A stretch of DNA of 8,421 nucleotides from Verrucomicrobiales bacterium (GCA_023253575.1 JALRGB010000655.1:1-8421), one strand, 5' to 3'. Shown: positions 1 to 6,418, counted from the first letter of the stretch. Notes: a model not told the origin generated them from the sequence alone. Translations and numbers: made by a program.

Positions 1-38
1 ATCGTTATCTGACAAAACCATTGTCGCAAAAAACTCAT
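1..38 (-). CDS. Possible first codons of a minus-strand gene running off the left edge
   Basis: An ATG at 36-38 on the minus strand opens a frame with no stop through to the window edge, giving about 12 residues starting MSFLRQWFCQ. A purine-rich GAGGGA lies about 7 bases upstream of this ATG, a reasonable Shine-Dalgarno spacing. This is all the support there is. Twelve codons can be open by chance and most other genes here lack a Shine-Dalgarno, so the call is weak and no function can be proposed. Confidence 0.15.
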   Translation of the reverse strand, partial: MSFLRQWFCQIT

Positions 39-258
39 ACAAGAATCCCTCATCATATGTGAATCCGCGCAAATGTCATGGAGAAACCAGCCGCGCCCGC
101 ACACCGTCCGCTCCCAAAAAAACCCACCAAAACCTGAGAAAATCAGCCGCCGTGCCCATCCACTAGGGGCGATTTTTGTGCTTTATTCTCGTGAATAATA
201 GTTTTGCCTCCTCCGTCAACTGAGACATCCTTAGGATCAATTTACATTCCAACCAGCC
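39..258. other. Non-coding stretch upstream of the glycine-zipper lipoprotein gene
   Basis: No convincing reading frame is seen in this stretch. It is somewhat more A/T-rich than the rest of the window, especially near 171-200, and presumably carries the promoter and leader of the lipoprotein gene starting at 259. I found no pair of -35/-10 hexamers with good spacing: TTGCCT at 204-209 and TAGGAT at 232-237 are 22 bases apart, too far for a standard promoter. No purine-rich ribosome binding site lies directly before the ATG at 259. Confidence 0.4.
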
Positions 259-564
259 ATGAATAAACTTGTTTCCCTTCTTCTTGCGGTCACCACGGCA
301 GCCAGCTTGGCTTCATGCGGCGGCCCGAATTCGCAAACCGGTGCGGTCTTGGGCGCACTCGGCGGCGCGGCAGCCGGCGGCATCATTGGCCATCAGAGCG
401 GTCGCGGTCTGGAAGGTGCCGCCATCGGAGGGGCCCTCGGCGGTATCGGTGGAGCCGTCGTGGGCGACGCCCAAGACAAGCGCAACGAAGGGTATTATCG
501 CGACGGACGTTATTACCCAAGCGAGCGCGCCTATCGGGACAGCCAGTATTATCGCGGATACTAA
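259..564 (+). CDS. Small glycine-zipper lipoprotein
   Basis: This 101-residue protein starts with a classic lipoprotein signal peptide: a lysine at position 3, a hydrophobic stretch over residues 4-18, and the lipobox L-A-S-C ending at Cys20. It should therefore be lipid-anchored, probably in the outer membrane. Residues 27-69 form a glycine zipper, with repeated GxxxG and GG pairs such as GALGGAAAGG and GGALGGIGGAVVG, as in the 'glycine zipper 2TM / OmpA-like' and YMGG-type lipoproteins. The last 30 residues are rich in Tyr, Arg and Asp (RYYPSERAYRDSQYY) and look surface-exposed and polar. Such proteins are common in Gram-negative envelopes, often linked to envelope stress or outer-membrane integrity, but the exact role of this one cannot be told. 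It stands alone, facing the convergent ApnL-like gene. No Shine-Dalgarno precedes the start; the signal peptide fixes the start. Confidence 0.85.
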   Translation: MNKLVSLLLAVTTAASLASCGGPNSQTGAVLGALGGAAAGGIIGHQSGRGLEGAAIGGALGGIGGAVVGDAQDKRNEGYYRDGRYYPSERAYRDSQYYRGY

Positions 565-655
565 ATCTCCGCTCAGCGCCCGCAAGAACCAGCGGACAGG
601 AGTCCCTCCCCGCCCGTTCTTCCTCCAGCTGAGGCGAAATCAATCCGACTCGCCT

Positions 656-674
656 GCCCCGGCACCTCCCGGGC
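656..674. terminator. Weak hairpin between two convergent genes
   Basis: GCCCCGG (656-662) can pair with CCCGGGC (668-674) around a 5-base loop CACCT, leaving one C-C mismatch. It lies in the 138-base gap between the convergent lipoprotein gene (ends 564) and ApnL-like gene (ends 703), where a bidirectional terminator would be expected. There is no T-tract on either side, so it would not work as a standard intrinsic terminator. In GC-rich sequence such a hairpin could also be chance. Confidence 0.2.
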
Positions 675-702
675 TTCCCGACCGTCACAAGGGCCCGGCA
701 GA

Positions 703-2526
703 TCAGGCGTCAAGCCAAGCCGACGAATACGGTCCAAATTCAAAAACGCTCTCGTCTTCGTCATCGAGGATAATTTCCACGCTCCAGCGGGTCAGGTTGG
801 CCAGCAGCACCCGCCGGGATCCATCCGGGCAGAAAACGGTAAGCGCCGCCACGGCGGCGGGTTGACTGACGTCGGTCGGAGCCGTCAGCGTAGCCCCAGC
901 CAGTCCTTCCATGACGCCTTCGCAGTGAGTTCCGACCAGCCCCATGGAGCCAGCTTGCTCGTGGTAGGTCACGGCCCGAGCCAGCCCCAGCGGCAAAATG
1001 GCGGCCAAACTACCCGCCGTCCAAGCTGCCGCAAAAAGTGACGCCTGCCGCGGATCAGCCACTCTCCGGCGCAATAAAGCCACCGGCCCGACCAGCTGAG
1101 GATGAGGATTAAAGGAACGCACCGTCTGCATCAGCACCGGCTGCGCCTGAATATTCTCCATCAATGATTCATGGTCGAAACTGTGAACCTGCGGACACAC
1201 CGGAGGCGCCACCCAGAAATCAGGGGATGGACGGTACCGGTTCATGTCCGCAAAATTATCGGCCGGAGCCGCCGCTACCGGGACGTCGAGCCCCACCCTC
1301 GCAAACGCCGCAGCCACCAAACCCATCGTCACAGCACCAGGACAAGGCTCCCCTGGATTAACGACCGTCACCGCCAAAAGACGGTCTGACCCCGACGCCA
1401 CCGCCGCCGCCAAAGCTGCCAAGGCCGGCTGGTGATTCGGGGTCAACACCACCCGCAAAATCATCCGAACCTCAAGGGCAGCCGCCCACTCGCAGCCCAG
1501 CGCCAATCTGGCATTCCAATGAGAATCCGTCAGATCCACGTCAACCAATAAGTGCCCAAGCCCCAGCACGCGCAATGGATCCAACAGCGCCTCCACCGGC
1601 GGCCCGACCTCGGGCGCCAGTCGCGTCCCCACACTCGGCAATGGCGTCGTCCCCACCACCGGCACCCGGACCCGCACCGGCATCACTTCACCCGCCGAAA
1701 TCGCCGCCGCCGCCTCAGCCCCCGTCAATGAAAATGTCACTTTCTGCTTCACCCGGTGGCCAGCCGCAAAAGTCAGAGGCAACGGCGTCGACAACGCCCC
1801 CCCATACGTCTTGAAGGAAGCATCCGTCCAATTCCGCTGGTCCTCCATCTCAAAAACATCTCCCTCCATCTCCACCCGCGCCCTCACCCCTGGACTCACC
1901 TCGTGCTCAACAGACACAATGTCGAAAAACGGCTGGTGCGGTGAAATCAACGCCGGAAAAACCGATTCCTCAACCCGCCCATCCCCATGACCTATGCTCA
2001 CCGGATTCCCCGCCGTCGAGACAATCGGATGCAAAAGGCACAGCCCCGTCCGGTTGGTGCGCATCGGAGCCCGAGCCAAACCGTCGAATTCATAACTCAC
2101 CACCCCGTCCGCCGTGCCCGTAAGAGTCCCTTGCCAGGAAAAGTCGATGCCCAACGCCGCATCCACGTGGGCGCAATGAAAGGTCAGACGAAACGATTCT
2201 TCCGTCGTCTCGACCTTTAATTCATGGATCACGGGAGGGACCGTGCGCCATTTATCGGAGCGAACAGCCGGGTAAATCGCCCGCAATACCTCCACGCCAC
2301 CCACCGTGAAACGCCGGAGAATACACCAGTCCGGATCAAATTGCAGCCGGACCGGACCTGCCTGCAAAAATACCGGCTCGGCCGGCACTTGGGGCCCGAA
2401 AATGTCTTCCGGCAACGGCTCGCTAAAACCCTCTTCAGCAGCATCATCCTCTTCATGATCAAGGTCATGATCGTGCTCATGATCGTGGTGACGGCAGTTT
2501 TCGGAATCGTGATCGTGATGACTCAT
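703..2526 (-). CDS. D-apionate lactonase (ApnL)-type protein with His-rich N-terminus
   Basis: This 607-residue protein resembles the three-domain D-apionate lactonase family. ApnL opens D-apionolactone to D-apionate in breakdown of the plant cell-wall sugar apiose. The identification rests on recalled family motifs in the first domain (about residues 52-270, beta-rich): LRAIYPAVRSDKWRTVPP at 81-98, RTNRTGLCLLHP at 156-167, and above all MEDQRNWTDASFKTY at 227-241. A central part (about 290-515) would be the TIM-barrel-like domain and the last 90 residues a small beta domain. I cannot name the catalytic residues. Residues 1-28 are an unusual run of nine His plus many Asp/Glu, probably disordered and able to bind metal. 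There is no signal peptide, so it should be cytoplasmic. No Shine-Dalgarno precedes the ATG, and the first internal Met is near residue 155, so this start is the only sensible ATG. No other apiose gene lies nearby. It could instead be a relative acting on another lactone. Confidence 0.65.
   Translation of the reverse strand: MSHHDHDSENCRHHDHEHDHDLDHEEDDAAEEGFSEPLPEDIFGPQVPAEPVFLQAGPVRLQFDPDWCILRRFTVGGVEVLRAIYPAVRSDKWRTVPPVIHELKVETTEESFRLTFHCAHVDAALGIDFSWQGTLTGTADGVVSYEFDGLARAPMRTNRTGLCLLHPIVSTAGNPVSIGHGDGRVEESVFPALISPHQPFFDIVSVEHEVSPGVRARVEMEGDVFEMEDQRNWTDASFKTYGGALSTPLPLTFAAGHRVKQKVTFSLTGAEAAAAISAGEVMPVRVRVPVVGTTPLPSVGTRLAPEVGPPVEALLDPLRVLGLGHLLVDVDLTDSHWNARLALGCEWAAALEVRMILRVVLTPNHQPALAALAAAVASGSDRLLAVTVVNPGEPCPGAVTMGLVAAAFARVGLDVPVAAAPADNFADMNRYRPSPDFWVAPPVCPQVHSFDHESLMENIQAQPVLMQTVRSFNPHPQLVGPVALLRRRVADPRQASLFAAAWTAGSLAAILPLGLARAVTYHEQAGSMGLVGTHCEGVMEGLAGATLTAPTDVSQPAAVAALTVFCPDGSRRVLLANLTRWSVEIILDDEDESVFEFGPYSSAWLDA
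2453..2526 (-). repeat. Low-complexity tract encoding the His/Asp-rich N-terminus
   Basis: The first 25 or so codons of the ApnL-like gene are built almost only from CAT/CAC and GAT/GAC, giving repeated CATGATC and GATCGTG words on the plus strand. The encoded segment has His at 3, 4, 6, 13, 14, 16, 18, 20 and 24, with one Cys at 11. Short imperfect repeats of this kind can grow or shrink by slippage, so its length may vary between strains. Confidence 0.7.
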
Positions 2527-2839
2527 CGCGGCGGGATGTGGCGGGTGATGACGTCCGCGTCAAGCAGGACGGTCAGAAACAATGAAATTGGGATATCTCT
2601 TTAAATGCGGAAACGGACGTCCAACGGCCCCTCGGAAGCGGACGAACCGGCGTTAAAGCCGCGGGACCAGCACCGCCTGCTAAACTTCCATGCGAAGCTT
2701 TCACCCCTGCTGCAACCGCCATCCTCCCGGCCCTCGATTCATGCCACCCCCACGCCTCACCCCCGACCACTCGCTAACTCACCACCGACCGGCGATAGCT
2801 TTTGACAGTGCCCCGCGCACCCCTAGTCTCATTCCTGTC
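2527..2839. promoter_or_regulatory. Divergent intergenic region between the ApnL-like and BamD-like genes
   Basis: This 313-base gap separates two genes that diverge, so it should hold promoters for both. On the plus strand a good -35 hexamer is listed separately. On the minus strand a TTGACG sits about 25-30 bases before the ATG at 2526, but I see no matching -10 at normal spacing. Open frames over the region (for example one from 2690 that runs into the BamD-like gene) have Pro/His-rich translations typical of non-coding GC-rich DNA. No clear operator or riboswitch is visible. Confidence 0.45.
2802..2829 (+). promoter_or_regulatory. Candidate sigma-70-type promoter for the BamD-like gene cluster
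   Basis: A perfect TTGACA (2802-2807) is followed, after a 16-base spacer, by TAGTCT (2824-2829), which matches the TATAAT consensus only at T1, A2 and T6. Transcription would start near 2836, only a few bases before the ATG at 2840, giving a very short or leaderless message. That would agree with the missing Shine-Dalgarno there. The -35 is strong evidence, the -10 is weak, and no experiment supports it. Confidence 0.4.
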
Positions 2840-4120
2840 ATGAATGTCCGTCTGTCCAAATCAATTGGCGTTGCTGCGCTGGTCCTTGCCATAGGGCTCA
2901 ATCCGCATGCCGACGCGGCACCAAAATTTTTAAGCTTCGGAAAAAAAGACGCCGACGCACCTCCGGGAGCATCTCAACTCGCTGATCAAGAGGGGAAAGC
3001 CGCCGCCCGCCTCTCCCAGATCGCCTCCATCGAAAGTCAGGGACGAACCGCCGCCGCCGCCAAAGCCTACGACAAACTGGCCGCCGAATATCCGTTTACC
3101 CGCACCGCCGCCACCGCCCGGTTCCGCTCCGCCCAACTGCTCGAACGCAACGGGAAAAAAGAAAAAGCCTTCGAGGCTTATCAAGCGCTCATCGAAAAAC
3201 ACCCGCAAAGTCCAGAATACGGCGTAGCGCTCGAACAACAATTCGCCCTAGCCACCGATATTCAAAACAATCCAGGCGGTCTCCTTGGGATCGGCAAACG
3301 CACCACCGATGACCTCGTCGAAATGTACGAGAAGATCATCAAAAATGGCACCCGCAGCGTCTACGCCCCCAAAGCCCAGTTCGCCATTGCCGAACTTTAC
3401 GCCTCCCGCGATGACCTCGGCGATAGCGAACGCTCAACCGCTGCCTTTCAGAAAGTTGTCGATACTTACCCCGAAAGCCCGGAAGCCGCCGAAGCCGCCC
3501 TGCGCATCGGCAACGTAAATCTCGCCGTCTCCGAACGCAGCCGGGACGCCAGTAACCTGACAGCCGCCCGCGAAGCATTCGAATCCGCAGGCGTTCTCTT
3601 CGGTGACAATCCAGAAGTGGCCGCTTCCCAGCAAAAACTCGTCGAGATCTCCGAAGCAGAAGCAGAGAAAGCGTTTAAAACCGGCCAGTTCTACGAAAAA
3701 AAGGGCCAGCTGAAAGCTGCCGCCATCTATTACAGCGAAGCCCTCAAAGCTCCCACCGCCTCCGTCTTTAGCAGCGCTCAGGAACGACTGAATGATCTCT
3801 CGTCACGAGATCCAAAACTGCTCGATTCCATGGCCGGCCTCAACGTCGCCAATACCGACCTCGCCGTTCCCGCCGCTACCGATACCAAAGGCCGCCCCGA
3901 TTATTTCGGCCCCCCGCCCCCACCCGATCGCGCCCGCAAACCACAGATGCGCGTGGATGAATCCATCCCCTTCGCTCCCATCGAGGAACCTTCCCTCCCC
4001 GCCGCCGCCGCCGAGGAAAACCCGACAACCGAAGACCTTCTCCTGCCCCCACCGCCAGCCGACGCCGAGCCAGCTCCAGCCGAGCCAGCTCCAGCCGAAC
4101 CCGCGCCTAGCAGCAATTAA
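2840..4120 (+). CDS. BamD-like periplasmic TPR protein with proline-rich tail
   Basis: The protein has 426 residues. An N-terminal signal peptide (residues 1-26, hydrophobic core VAALVLAIGL, likely cut after ADA) sends it to the periplasm. Residues 60-325 carry TPR-like helical repeats of the BamD/YbgF kind, for example AYDKLAAEYPFTRTAATARF, AFEAYQALIEKHPQSPEY, AAFQKVVDTYPESPEAAEAA and AAAIYYSEALKA. BamD helps the BAM complex insert outer-membrane beta-barrel proteins. Unlike proteobacterial BamD (about 245 residues, lipid-anchored), this protein is longer, has no lipobox Cys, and ends in a Pro/Ala/Glu-rich tail from about residue 355. The start at 2840 is chosen because the signal peptide begins there; an upstream in-frame start at 2690 would add 50 Pro/Arg/His-rich residues. 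It is followed at 65 bases by the LptE-like gene, which supports an envelope-assembly role. A general TPR scaffold is the alternative. Confidence 0.75.
   Translation: MNVRLSKSIGVAALVLAIGLNPHADAAPKFLSFGKKDADAPPGASQLADQEGKAAARLSQIASIESQGRTAAAAKAYDKLAAEYPFTRTAATARFRSAQLLERNGKKEKAFEAYQALIEKHPQSPEYGVALEQQFALATDIQNNPGGLLGIGKRTTDDLVEMYEKIIKNGTRSVYAPKAQFAIAELYASRDDLGDSERSTAAFQKVVDTYPESPEAAEAALRIGNVNLAVSERSRDASNLTAAREAFESAGVLFGDNPEVAASQQKLVEISEAEAEKAFKTGQFYEKKGQLKAAAIYYSEALKAPTASVFSSAQERLNDLSSRDPKLLDSMAGLNVANTDLAVPAATDTKGRPDYFGPPPPPDRARKPQMRVDESIPFAPIEEPSLPAAAAEENPTTEDLLLPPPPADAEPAPAEPAPAEPAPSSN
4067..4111 (+). repeat. 15-bp tandem repeat encoding EPAPA units
   Basis: GAGCCAGCTCCAGCC occurs twice in tandem (4067-4081 and 4082-4096), followed by a degenerate third copy (4097-4111). 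It is in frame and encodes three EPAPx units at the very C-terminus of the BamD-like protein. The two copies are identical at the DNA level, which suggests a recent duplication and possible length variation. Confidence 0.8.
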
Positions 4121-4185
4121 GCCGCGGTGGGGAGTGGCGGGAGAATCATCTTGCCATCTTTCCGGCCTCCATTTCAAATCAGACC

Positions 4186-4776
4186 ATGATTTTCCATCGC
4201 GTTCTTTCCCGAGCGGCTGCCGTACTGGCGGCGTCGGCCCTGATGTTCACCGGCTGTGCCGGCTACACCTTTGGGCCGATCAAGCCGGCTCGATTGGCCA
4301 ACGTCAAGTCGATCGCTGTGCCCACGTTCAAGAACATGACGCTGGAGCCACGATCCTCGGTTTTGGTCACCAACGAGGTTATCAAGCGCATCCAAGGCGA
4401 CGGAAGTTATGCCGTCTCGACTACGGCGTCGGCGGATGCCGTACTGAAGGGCACGCTCGTGGAAATCCGGCGCCGTCCTTTGCGCAGCGCGCGCTATAAT
4501 ACCTTGAAGACGAGGGAGATGGAATTTGAAATATACATTGATTTCACTTTGGAGGATGCTCGCACTCGCGAGGTGCTGGCGGATGGCCGGGCCCGTGGAT
4601 CTTCGAACATTTTCCTTGATGAGAATTTTCAGCTGACTGAGCGGCAGGCACTGAATGAAGCGGCCTCTGAAGCCGCCCGCGATCTGGTCACCCGCCTGTC
4701 GGAAGGCATTCCTGGCCAGACCGGGGTGGCCACGGGCCGGGACATTCTGGGCAATCGTCGCAGCAGCAGTTTTTAG
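4186..4776 (+). CDS. LptE-like LPS-assembly lipoprotein
   Basis: This 196-residue protein has a lipoprotein signal peptide with an F-T-G-C lipobox ending at Cys24, so it is probably anchored in the outer membrane. The mature part begins CAGYTFGP and continues VKSIAVPTFKNMTLEP (40-55), DGSYAV and ADAVLKGTLVEIRRRPLR, a pattern I associate with the LptE / 'LPS-assembly lipoprotein' family in Verrucomicrobia and other non-proteobacteria. LptE plugs the LptD barrel and helps deliver LPS to the cell surface. The length fits the family (about 170-200). It sits 65 bases after the BamD-like gene and 20 bases before rsmI on the same strand, so the three are probably co-transcribed. No Shine-Dalgarno is visible; the start is fixed by the signal peptide. 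LptE sequences are poorly conserved, so the family is fairly secure but the assignment as the functional partner of LptD is inferred. Confidence 0.75.
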   Translation: MIFHRVLSRAAAVLAASALMFTGCAGYTFGPIKPARLANVKSIAVPTFKNMTLEPRSSVLVTNEVIKRIQGDGSYAVSTTASADAVLKGTLVEIRRRPLRSARYNTLKTREMEFEIYIDFTLEDARTREVLADGRARGSSNIFLDENFQLTERQALNEAASEAARDLVTRLSEGIPGQTGVATGRDILGNRRSSSF

Positions 4777-4796
4777 CGGCAGCTCCGCGCAGCCGC

Positions 4797-5573
4797 ATGG
4801 ATACCGTTCCTCAATCAGCCAGCCCTGGCACGCTTTATCTGGTCGGGACACCACTGGGAAATCTGGCCGACCTGACATTACGGGCCCGCGGAATCCTCTT
4901 AACGGTGGATATGATCGCGTGCGAAGACACTCGTCATTCGATGCCCCTGCTGCAGCATCATGGCGTGCGCAAGCCACTGCTCAGCCTGCATGAGCACAAC
5001 GAAGCGGGGCGTTCGCAGCAGCTGCTAGCGGAGCTGCGGGAAGGACGCAGTGTGGCCGTCATCTCAGATGCGGGCATGCCTCTGGTCAGCGACCCGGGCC
5101 AGCGCTTGCTCCATGAAATCCGCCGAGCCGGTATCCCCTACGAAGTCATCCCAGGCCCGTCGGCTCCGATCACGGCGCTCGTCGGCAGCGGCCTGCCCGC
5201 CACCGAATTTTTCTTCGGCGGCTTTCTCCCGGTCAAGGGGGGCCAGCGGCGCCGGCTTCTGGAAAAAGCCCTCGCTCGCGAGGAGACCAGTGTTTTCTTC
5301 GAGTCTCCGCACCGGTTGCTGGGCACCTTGGAAATCTTGGTCGAACTCGCACCCGAACGGCAAGTCTGCGTCGCGCGGGAATTGACCAAGAAGTTTCAGG
5401 AGTTTCACACTGCACCCGCCACCGCCTGTCTGGCTTATTATCAGAAAAAAAGCGTGAAAGGGGAGATCACTTTGGTCCTAGCCGGCACAGACCTTCCCCG
5501 CTGGATGACCCGCGATCCAGAACCAGGGGCCGGCACGGCCAACTCCAGCTACCAAGATCCAAGGCCGGACTAA
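4797..5573 (+). CDS. rsmI: 16S rRNA (cytidine-1402-2'-O)-methyltransferase RsmI
   Basis: RsmI uses S-adenosylmethionine to methylate the 2'-OH of C1402 in 16S rRNA, in the decoding centre of the small subunit. The 258-residue product shows the full set of family motifs (tetrapyrrole methylase fold): LYLVGTPLGNLADLTLRA (13-30), CEDTRH (42-47), ISDAGMPLVSDPG (89-101), VIPGPSA (117-123), FFFGGFLP (138-145), FFESPHRL (167-174), VARELTKKFQEF (192-203) and KGEITLVLAG (221-230). It lacks the longer C-terminal extension of the E. coli protein (about 286 residues) and ends in a short polar tail. The third 'ELTKKF-EE' position is Q rather than the usual E, a mild variation. It follows the LptE-like gene by 20 bases without a Shine-Dalgarno. 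Downstream lies decayed DNA, so it is probably last in the operon. Confidence 0.95.
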   Translation: MDTVPQSASPGTLYLVGTPLGNLADLTLRARGILLTVDMIACEDTRHSMPLLQHHGVRKPLLSLHEHNEAGRSQQLLAELREGRSVAVISDAGMPLVSDPGQRLLHEIRRAGIPYEVIPGPSAPITALVGSGLPATEFFFGGFLPVKGGQRRRLLEKALAREETSVFFESPHRLLGTLEILVELAPERQVCVARELTKKFQEFHTAPATACLAYYQKKSVKGEITLVLAGTDLPRWMTRDPEPGAGTANSSYQDPRPD

Positions 5574-5681
5574 AAACCTCCGCTCCCACCCTCAATCCCG
5601 GCTTTGTAAAAACTCGATGAATGGCCATGTTTGAGTCCACAATGTGACTGAGCAGGTCCTCGGTACTCCGGTGACTTAACC
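5574..5681. other. Gap after rsmI with no recognisable gene
   Basis: No supported reading frame or standard terminator is seen here. The minus-strand frame of the dehydrogenase remnant stays open through this stretch, and another frame reads VKSPEYRGPAQS near 5675-5640, vaguely like the segment after the NGANG motif in that family. The resemblance is too weak to call, so the remnant may extend into this gap or be replaced by unrelated DNA. Confidence 0.35.
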
Positions 5682-6060
5682 CCATGGCACCGTTAGCACC
5701 ATTGACACCGTGCAATCGACCCTCCGGCGCCCACCGCAATCCGTTAAATTACTGTCGGTCATCCCATGAGGAAATCGCGATGCCACAACCTTCCTCTCGT
5801 CCGCCATACCATCACCATCGGTGTCTTCCAGATAAATAATATCAGGTGCCGCCGCCACCAGTACCCCTCGACCCTACGGTGTAATTGAGGTCGGCCAACT
5901 CAGCCCGGAAGCAAAAACCATCGATTCATACACCCGGCCTCCCCATCCGAATCACGCAGACGACACACACAGCCACCAGACTCAACACCATCACCCACAC
6001 CCAGCGGGTGATCTCGCACCTCCACCACATGGGAGGGAAAAGCGGTCCGGCCGTCAAAGC
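5682..6060 (-). pseudogene. Decayed remnant of a PVC-type membrane-bound dehydrogenase (TIGR02604-like)
   Basis: Read on the minus strand, three segments in different frames line up as one protein of the 'putative membrane-bound dehydrogenase' family (sugar-dehydrogenase-like beta-propellers common in Verrucomicrobia and Planctomycetes). Segment 1 (about 6031-5940) reads HVVEVRDHPLGVGDG then GGCVCRLRDSDGE. One missing base near 5939 shifts to segment 2, GRVYESMVFASGLSWPTSITP, which meets a TAG stop at 5876-5874, where the family usually has a Trp (TGG), then resumes in frame as GRGVLVAAAPDIIYLED and TDGDGMADERKVV. Another missing base near 5748 leads to segment 3, FNGLRWAPEGRLHGVNGANG. No start, no signal peptide, no heme domain and no intact C-terminus remain: about 125 residues of a protein that is normally several hundred to over a thousand long. 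It therefore cannot be a working gene. The family call comes from motif order; order and spacing of all segments are preserved. Confidence 0.85.
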
Positions 6061-6082
6061 TCAAACCGCCACTTCGAAAGGA

Positions 6083-6418
6083 TTAGGCGACACCCTTTTC
6101 GCGAGCCCAGCGGGCTTTGACCGCGGCCACAATACGAGCGCGCGCTTCAGGAGTCAGTTTACGCTTTTTCCTTGTTTTGCGACCCACTGGGGCTTCACCA
6201 TTTTCGTCGATTTCGGCAACCACCTTGGCTGGACGGCCAGGCTTGCGTCCTGGAACCGCGCCCGTTTTAAGCGCCGGCTTTGGACCGGGTTTGCGGCCGC
6301 GACGGACCGGAGCGATTTCACCAGCGAGAATTGCCTTATATTCAGCCTCGAGTTGATCAATCTGATCTTTGATGGCAGCGGCGCGGCGGAGGGCGTCGGC
6401 AGAGATGGATATATTCAT
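6083..6418 (-). CDS. Small basic protein with AT-hook-like motifs
   Basis: This 111-residue protein has three visible parts. Residues 8-32 form a predicted helix or short coiled coil (ADALRRAAAIKDQIDQLEAE). Residues 39-65 contain AT-hook-like repeats, RRGRKPGPKP and GRKPGRPAK, a type of motif that binds the minor groove of A/T-rich DNA. The end, KRKLTPEARARIVAAVKARW (85-104), resembles a short helical motif (S/TPEARARI-A-KARWA) found at the C-terminus of many small bacterial proteins and near some nuclease-associated modules. It is strongly basic and probably a nucleoid-associated or regulatory DNA-binding protein; no target is known. It lies 73 bases downstream of the glycosyltransferase gene on the same strand, so co-transcription is possible. 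The start is the first ATG of the frame; only a weak GAG lies about 10 bases before it. The DNA-binding role is inferred from composition. Confidence 0.7.
   Translation of the reverse strand: MNISISADALRRAAAIKDQIDQLEAEYKAILAGEIAPVRRGRKPGPKPALKTGAVPGRKPGRPAKVVAEIDENGEAPVGRKTRKKRKLTPEARARIVAAVKARWAREKGVA

Noticed and set aside
269..865. Plus-strand frame of 198 codons over the glycine-zipper lipoprotein gene and the end of the ApnL-like gene
   Set aside because: Its Pro/Arg/Ser-rich translation shows no domain and it overlaps two genes with clear protein signatures in other frames.
2453..2520. Repeated CATGATC/GATCGTG words as a possible CRISPR-like or regulatory repeat array
   Set aside because: The words are too short and have no regular spacers; they are explained by runs of His and Asp codons in the ApnL-like gene.
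2224..2604. Plus-strand frame with a membrane-helix-like stretch (MIKVMIVLMIVVTAVFGIVI)
   Set aside because: It is the antisense of the His/Asp-rich codons of the ApnL-like gene: CAT/CAC and GAT/GAC read backwards give ATG/GTG/ATC/GTC, that is Met, Val and Ile. The hydrophobic segment is an artefact.
3792..4499. Plus-strand frame of 235 codons across the end of the BamD-like gene and the start of the LptE-like gene
   Set aside because: The Pro/Ser-rich translation is the shifted reading of the BamD-like tail and of the LptE-like gene; no independent support.
4174..4977. Minus-strand frame of 267 codons opposite the LptE-like and rsmI genes
   Set aside because: It is antisense to two well-supported genes and has no recognisable motif; long antisense frames are common in GC-rich DNA.
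5561..5605. Possible terminator hairpin after rsmI: AAGGCCGG (5561-5568) with CCGGCTTT (5598-5605)
   Set aside because: The stem is 8 pairs with one G-T, but the loop is 29 bases and no T-tract follows, so chance pairing is as likely.
5467..5739. Minus-strand frame of 90 codons as an independent small gene
   Set aside because: Its beginning (LRWAPEGRLHGVNGANG) is the shifted continuation of the dehydrogenase remnant, and its later part is antisense to the end of rsmI. It is counted as part of the pseudogene.
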